NCBI GenBank assembly: GCA_022432975.1
Contig: CM039502.1
Location: forward strand, 27,737,495 to 27,801,494
Direction: 5' to 3'
Length of the DNA: 64,000 nucleotides
From: Begonia masoniana
Taxonomy: Eukaryota; Streptophyta; Magnoliopsida; Cucurbitales; Begoniaceae
Part shown: positions 58,340 through 64,000 of the stretch, piece after piece
Numbering within the stretch: the first letter of the stretch is position 1
How the letters are laid out: every line of letters starts with the position of its first letter
Made by a program: the position numbers and the translations under genes
Notes under the pieces: generated by a model
The model's input: the letters and a program-made list of their open reading frames with translations, nothing else
Databases searched by the model: none
What the model was told of the DNA's origin: nothing

Positions 58340-58914
58340 CCTTAAGATGGCGAATCAAAGGTAATAATTCCATTTGGCGAAGAAGTGAAAAGAAAAAGAA
58401 TAGCGTAATGATTTTCTGTGTGAATTACATCAGCAAGCTGATGCACAGATGAACTTTAAAGCGTTTTAAGCATTCACTTGAAGTCGCTGTCAAAAAAGGT
58501 GACATTCAATTCTATGTGTTTTGTCCATTTGTGAAAAGGACTGGATTAGCAGTAAATGTAAAGAGATGCTTTAGTCACAAAAAAGTATTGGTGGACTGAT
58601 TGAAGTAAAATGTTAAAGCTCTTCGGTAAAGACTGCAACCAAATAAGCTCACATTTCGTCGGAGCCATGTACACGATTATGCTGCTTCAGGCAAAAGATC
58701 GAGAAACTATCTATGTTTTTCTTTCTTTGATTTCCATGGCAATCACAGAAATCGCGAGAAAAAATGTGGAATCTAGTTACAGATCATCTCGAATAGAAAC
58801 AAATAGCCCAATCAGAATCACTAACAGCCTTCAATATAAAGAGGATGATTTTGAATAATCAATCCTTGGTCTGGCGTTTCCTTTCAAATATCTAAGGACC
58901 TTACTGTTGTGGAA
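58340..58914 (-). pseudogene. Ty1/copia RNase H fragment, copy 1
   Basis: Minus strand: MAPTKCELIWLQSLPKSFN, then HQYFF and VTKA, the last RNase H segment of a copia polyprotein (usual MA.TTCELIWL and CDNKAA), and upstream GLI/YLKGTP-type sequence near 58870-58900. Indels break the frame. The plus frame 58610-58858 is antisense. Confidence 0.82.
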
Positions 58915-59317
58915 GCTTAATCAAATCTCTCCTCCGGTGGTTATAAAGTAATTATAACATGCATCCTAAATATAAAGTTGGTTTCAGAATTCAAAAATTT
59001 CAAAAAAATTAAAAAAAGTTATGTTTCCTGTTACACTATAAATTTTCAAATGACTTATATTCCTTGAGATATTATGTGGATATAATTGCAATCATTATTT
59101 GTGGGTTCATATATATAGGAGTTCGGTAAATTAAGTCACCAAGTGGATAAATCTATAATTAAAGTCATTGCGACTGTTGAAATATCGAGGATATTAAATG
59201 AGCATGTTATGTGCTAGAGAATAATAAGAGAATCTTAATTCAATGCTGAACGAAAATGAATAGCAAAATTAGGTTCACGAGAGAGAATCCATGTAGATGA
59301 TTTTCTAGAAGGATATA

Positions 59318-59655
59318 TTGAAGATTACCATGGTTGATGGTTGCTGAGATGATGATGTGGAAGATTGATAGTTATTAGTTAGATTAGTTAGAAATCATTT
59401 TTTTTCTTTCTTCTACAACTCTGATTGTAAACAATGCTCTATAAATAAAGAGCTTCTCTGTACATGTTGCCTCTTGAGAAAGAATAATACACATTTTTCA
59501 TTTCTTCGTAAAATTGTAATAAACGAAATGTACAGAGAAGTTCTTTATATATAGAGCACTGTTTACAATCAGTCACAGAAGAAAAAAGAAAATGATTTCT
59601 AACTAATCTAACTAATAACTATTAATCTTCCATGTCATCATCTCAGCCACCGTCA
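59318..59655. repeat. Inverted LTR-like arms, block L copy 2
   Basis: TTGAAGATTACCATGG at the left edge and GTAATCTTCAATAC at the right edge are the two LTR starts facing each other. Arms of about 150 bases include TCTATAAATAAAGAGCTTCT and its complement. The centre holds TGTTGCCTCTTGAGAAAG. Confidence 0.82.
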
Positions 59656-59679
59656 CTACTGTAATCTTCAATACTCTCC

Positions 59680-60255
59680 CTTAAGATGGAGAATCAAAGT
59701 TAATAATTCCCATTTTGGGAAGAAGTGAAAAGAAAAGAGATAGCAGTAATGATTTCGTGAATACATCAGCAAGCTGATGCACAGATGAAATTTAAAGCGT
59801 TTTAAGACATCCACGTTGAAGTCGCTGTCAAAAAATGTGACATTCAATTTCTATGTGTTTTGTCCATTTGTGAAAGACTGGATTAGCAGCAATGTAAAGA
59901 GCTGCTTTATTGTCACAAAAAAGTATTGGTGACTGTTGACGTAAAATGTTAAAGTCCTTCGGTAAAGCCTGCAACCAAATAAGCTCACATTTCGTCGGAG
60001 CCATGACACGATATGCTGCTTCAGCAAAAGATCGAGAAACTATCTATTGCTTCTTTTCTTCTTTGATTTCATGGAAATCAAAGAATCGCCGAGAAAAATG
60101 TGGAATCTAGTTACAGATCATCTCGAATAAGAACAAATAGCCCAATCAGAATCACTAAAAGCCTTCAACTATAAAGAGGATGATTTTGAATAAATCAATC
60201 CTTGGTCTGGCGTTCCTTTCAAATATCTAAGGACCTTATATGTTGTGAAAGATTA
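59680..60255 (-). pseudogene. Ty1/copia RT end and RNase H fragment, copy 2
   Basis: Minus strand: TYKVLRYLKGTPDQGLIYS (RT/RNase H border of copia), then AEAAYRVMAPTKCELIWLQA, QSPILFCDNKAALYIAANP, VFHKWTKHIEIECH. These are the standard copia RNase H blocks, with the Asp of CDNKAA kept. This copy is cleaner than copy 1. The integrase and most of RT are not in the window. Confidence 0.9.
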
Positions 60256-60350
60256 AGATCGGTTATGCGGTGTCATACAGGGTGTTATGTGTGACACTGA
60301 TAATTAATGCAATGATGAACAACATAAATATGCAGAAATAAATGAAACAG

Positions 60351-61533
60351 TGATATGCCTCGAGGCCCACTCACTCAATCCAAAAGCAAGGCCAAAACTT
60401 TACCTGATTTAATTACTTACAATTTTATTTCTTTTGTAGGTAAAGACTTCTTTGAAGGATTGGAGTGGAAGCTTAAGCACAAGGCTCAACCTTGCATGAA
60501 AAGCATGGATGAAAATCAAGAGGGAATTTGTCTTCCCAAAGGACAAATTAATGTAACCATATTTTTTTTTATACTTTGTATTTTGTTGACAAACTCTAGC
60601 CTTTATGTAATTTTGGCAAACATTAGCTATATAGTTGCATGCATAATAGGCATTTAGGGTTAGATGATGGAATGGAAGTGGTTTAAATCAAGTGCATGGA
60701 GTGCATGGAAGAGGAGGAATCGGCCTTAAGGAAGAAAACACACATTTTGGCTCCAACCTTGAGTGGAGGGGACCACTACCCTTTAGCCAAACCATGCGCT
60801 GTCACTTGAGGGTTTCTTAGAGGTTTTCCAATCAACACAAGGCCAAGGATTGATGACATGGTTATCACTCAACCATTGGATCAAGAGAACCAAACACATC
60901 TCGGCCATCCAAGCATCTTCAAGATCCAACGGCTACACCACTTTGAAGACCACTTCTTGAATCACATCCAAGCCATCCTTAAATCTATAAAAGCATGGTA
61001 ATTGGTGATTGTAAGTTTTTTGGATTGATTTTAAGGAGCATGCACGAATTTCTCTTCCATAGTTGAAGGAAGCTTGAAGAAACCTCAAGGTTTGCTCGGT
61101 TTGTACAAATCGAGGGGTTTCGCCCCCACCACTCCCTTCTAGCTTGGTAGCTTGCAAGGGTTATATAGCCATCTTCTTCTCCATTCACTTGGGAGTGGAA
61201 AACAGCAAGGAGTGGCCCCAAATCGTGTTCAAGAGTCGAGTTGTCTTCCTTGGAAGCAACTTAAGCCAAAGGCTTCAAAATATTACCTATTGGCTGATTC
61301 TTGAAGTTTTTGCATATCTTCTTCTTCTCAACGAATCAGGACCACAACTTCCACTATCACACACCTCACTCACTCCACTAACATCACACAAAATTTCTTT
61401 TTCATCTAAGCACATTTGGTCATTCAAGTTTATCTTTCATTTTATGGTTTTTCTCGGCCATTGCTTGCCAACCCGAGGAGCTAACGATCCCCTCTAAGCT
61501 CTAAGCATTTTCTTGCAGGTTAGGGCTACATCA
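60351..61533 (+). repeat. Element M 5' LTR (1183 bp)
   Basis: TGATATGCCTCGAGG (compare TGAGATGCCAAGGAGG of LTR B) to GGGCTACATCA, then AG and the primer site. Its first 300 bases keep an open frame (60355-60657) with MPRGPLTQSKSKAK, the gypsy polyprotein C-terminus, as in LTR B. A pyrimidine run with TTTTGTAG|G lies near 60425-60439. Confidence 0.83.
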
Positions 61534-61535
61534 AG

Positions 61536-61547
61536 TGGTATCAGAGA
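61536..61547 (+). other. Element M primer-binding site
   Basis: TGGTATCAGAGA, eleven of twelve bases of the initiator Met-tRNA complement, two bases after the LTR. Confidence 0.88.
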
Positions 61548-63286
61548 TCGGTTAGCTCCCTTAGGGTGCTGGAAACTAATTTGTTTTGGTGCCCCAAACC
61601 CATTTGGTTCTCCAAAACCAATTGCACAAAACTGGGTTATTTGATTCATCTTTTGCAGTTTTGTATGTTTGTTTAGTTTTTCTGGTTTTCTTGATTTGTT
61701 TTCACTAAAGACCACCCCTACCTTGTTTTAATCGAAGTTAGCAGACTTGAGAATGGGTTTCTAGCTTATTTTCTTCACCATTTTTGTGCTGGAAATAGAT
61801 TCCTCTTTTGGTTAAACATTTGTTAACAACTTTTAGTACTTACTGTTTTTATTTTCCTTTTTGTATTGCCACTTGTGCTGCTGTTTTGTCCCTTTTCCAG
61901 CCATCAAAAGAACATGTTCCCTTCATAAGTTTTAAAGTATAAACTCTAAATATTGTGATTGGTTTGCTGTTTGAGATGGTTGCTCACGATTGGTGTTCAT
62001 TTTGTAGCTAATGGACATGACCAATTGATGCACTACTTGGACACCCGATTTGTCCAAAATTTGGCTTCTATTTGTAACGCTTTTTGAGTATGCTTTATTT
62101 AAGTTATTCTCTTGCTAATGAATGTTAACATATTGATATTTGATCTGTTTAAGATGACATGAAAATTTGGGGATTAAGCTTTCTAAAAACCGAGAGTAAA
62201 AGTAAGCACAAAAGTTGTTTGTTGTTGTTATTGTTAGCCGATTAGCATGACACTTAATTCAAACTTTGCATTGAGCTAAATCAAACTTTCTTTATTGAAT
62301 ACTACTATTATTCCTTGCTAAGTATGAGTATTAAGTTTGGAAAGAAATGTATGCAAATTGGTTATGAACTTGTCACAAAGCCGAGGCCTAAAATGCATCA
62401 AAATTGATTTTAGTGATTATCGATTGCTGTTTTTATTTTTATGCTTTTGTAACCTGTGTTTCTGCATAAGTCCAAGCATATTAATCATCTAGGCTTGAGT
62501 TAACTTAATCTTCAGCTAAAGCATGTGTTCATTGTGGAGTGTTTGGCATTAAATTCAAATTATATGCTGTTTTGGGCAAAAACAAGACACACTTTTGAAA
62601 AAACAATTTTGTGTGTGCACAAATTTGGTAAAGTTGATGTTGATTGTTGGGACCACTATGCACCTTGCTGGAAATGAATGCTAACCGCGAAAATTTATCC
62701 TGAATATTACCTTTTAAATTAGTGTTTTTGTTACTAAAATATTGTTTAATACTTGGATGAATACCGAAGCATGAAAGTTAGCTTAAGTATCAAAATCTTG
62801 CATGAAATATTAAAACCAAGAGCAGAGATTTTTATTTAATTTTATCTTTGTGTCCATTTTGTTTATTACAAAAATTGATGATCACACCGAATTTACACTT
62901 GAAATTTTAACAGCATGTCACTTACTATGTTAATTAACTATTGTTAAAATTTTATGATTTTTGGAGTTGATTTGTGTATTTTTCTGTTTAAGACTTACTA
63001 AGAGTTAAAATTTTATGATTTTTGGAGTTGATTTGTGTATTTTTCTGTTTAATACTTATTAAGTTGTTTTATGATCATTGTTGGTTGGTAGTTGTTGTTT
63101 TGTGACTTGTAGTTGCTGATTTCTTAACCTTGAGTTCACTAGATGGCCACTAGAAGTATGAGCACTTATGGCCCACTCAAGGCCCAAAAAATCCAAACAA
63201 ACCGAGAGCCAATTGTCCATGGACCAAACCTAAACTTAAGCCTTGAATCAAATTGAGAGACTAGAGCCACTAAACCGAGCCATGAT
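61548..63286 (+). other. Element M leader, no gene; 61-bp tandem repeat at 62943-63063
   Basis: AT-rich leader of 1.7 kb. GTTAAAATTTTATGATTTTT begins two adjacent 61-base units (62943 and 63004) with few differences. Nothing else recognised. Confidence 0.75.
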
Positions 63287-63772
63287 ATGCAAGGACAACT
63301 CCGAGGTTTAACCAAAGAGTTTAGTGACCTAGGCCAACAAGTTAAGAACCTAAATCAAAGCCTAAGATTTGTTATGGATAATATTCTCCCAAACTATCAT
63401 AAGGAACTTTTACCAAGGACCACACCAATGAGAAAATCTGAATCCCCAAGAAGGTTAAACCCTAGAACTTCAAATGGTCACCATGAAGTTGATAAACCTT
63501 TTGACATACCTTATTTTAGAGGAACCTTGGATAGTAATGAGTATTACTCTTGGATTAAATCGGTTGAAGAGTACTTTTCTTTTGAGGATTATTTGGAGAA
63601 AGGAAAGATTAAGTTAGCCTTTAAGAAACTAACCGATTATGCTAGTTATTGGTGGGATAATCTTCTAACGAAAAGGAGGAGAAATGGTGAGGAAGAAATT
63701 TGTACTTGGAGAGCAATGAAGGCTCTAATGAAAAGGAAATTTGTACCACGTACACAAGAGCATAACTATATT
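63287..63772 (+). CDS. Element M gag, 5' part (truncated)
   Basis: MQGQLRGLTKEFSDLGQQVK is a probable coiled-coil N-terminus, followed by a basic linker (MRKSESPRRLNPRTSNG) and the gag core: DKPFDIPYFRGTLDSNEYY, WIKSVEEYFSFEDY, KLAFKKLTDYASYWWDNL and KRKFVPRTQEHNY. The WW and F-P-Y-F-x-G motifs are typical of plant gypsy gag. The start at 63287 is supported by the matching MQGQL in element B. The frame has no stop, but the zinc knuckle is missing because the sequence changes to an LTR near 63773. The last 15 or so residues of the open frame (to 63805) come from that LTR. Confidence 0.83.
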
Positions 63773-64000
63773 GAGTGGCAAAATTGTAATAATGGTGGGT
63801 TGTGATCGTTATATAAAGGATATGGAAAATTTTTAAACCTCACCAACGCCACTGTAGCCGATACTTTCTCCTTTCAGCGATTTTCTCTCCCGAGCTCTCG
63901 CTCTCTACCTGCCAGTAATCCTCCCTTCGACGACCAGTTCCCTTGCTATTTCTCAGATACTCTACGCTCGAGGTATGAGTTAGACAATGTAGTTGTCAGT
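63773..64000 (+). mobile_element. LTR fragment N (runs off the window)
   Basis: GAGTGGCAAAATTGTAAT is identical to LTR D at 16042-16059. Then come a TATA-like box (TATATAAAG, 63810-63818), a pyrimidine-rich leader (TTTCTCTCCCGAGCTCTCG) and CTCGAG|GTATGAG, which resembles the first donor site of the LTR leaders here. The LTR start (TGTAACACC) is absent. Confidence 0.6.

Larger units (their letters stand above)
57580..58914. repeat. Copia-containing block L, copy 1
   Basis: About 1.34 kb repeated directly after itself (58915-60255), both copies with many small indels. Shared landmarks run from AATTATAACA(T)GCATCC at the left to GGTCTGGCGTT and ATATCTAAGGACC at the right. Confidence 0.85.
58915..60255. 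repeat. Copia-containing block L, copy 2
   Basis: Repeat of 57580-58914 with different indels, so the two may be two noisy readings of one locus. Ends ACCTTATATGTTGTGAAAG. Confidence 0.85.

Noticed and set aside
58610..58858. 82-residue plus frame
   Set aside because: Antisense to the copia RNase H fragment.

Overview
Plant (land-plant nuclear) DNA made almost entirely of nested LTR retrotransposons. I find no intact host gene, rRNA or tRNA gene. The evidence is initiator-Met-tRNA primer sites (TGGTATCAGAGC), Ty3/gypsy gag, protease, RT, RNase H, integrase and chromodomain remnants, a Cassandra element carrying 5S rRNA sequence, and Ty1/copia fragments. Nearly every reading frame is broken by stops or frameshifts, as in old repeat-rich (probably pericentromeric) DNA. 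I cannot name the species.

Layout. Element A, a minus-strand chromovirus, runs from its 3' LTR (1-2599, open to the left) to its primer site at 33323 and a 5' LTR stump ending at 33531. It is split twice. Element B (4293-27102, duplication CTCAT) sits inside A's RNase H. B's 5' LTR holds element C (4314-11844) and B's protease holds element D (15765-24764, duplication GCAAG). A solo LTR E (28317-31597, duplication TCAAG) sits beside A's RT and itself holds a young Cassandra element F (30541-31365, duplication CCGTT). Joining the flanks of B, and of D within B, restores continuous coding sequence, which confirms the nesting.

From 33.5 kb there is a truncated plus-strand LTR G, then a minus-strand gypsy element H (35395 to about 56.1 kb). 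H is interrupted by LTR I (36124-40312), which holds solo LTR J (38096-40248, duplication TAATT), and by chromovirus K (42638-56079, duplication AATAC). K contains a 100-N gap. After the gap, to 56079, the sequence is full of indels and repeats K's LTR three times; it looks like an uncorrected long read used as gap fill. A second noisy block (57.6-60.3 kb) is a doubled copia fragment L with an inverted LTR pair. The window ends with LTR element M (60351 onward), related to B, whose gag runs into a fragment N of another LTR.

How the parts relate. None of these elements looks autonomous now. B, C and D have each lost most of RT-RNase H-integrase but kept gag, LTRs and primer sites, so they could only have moved with enzymes from relatives. 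The most interesting signal is in the long LTRs of A, C, E, G, J and K. Each carries an intron-like segment (GTRAGT donor, CTRAG branch-like motif, TAG|G acceptor) whose two ends are complementary over 9-15 bases. The pairing is kept although the bases differ between families, including a concerted change between the two LTRs of element C. The same LTRs carry private minisatellites or palindromes, mostly in their last third.
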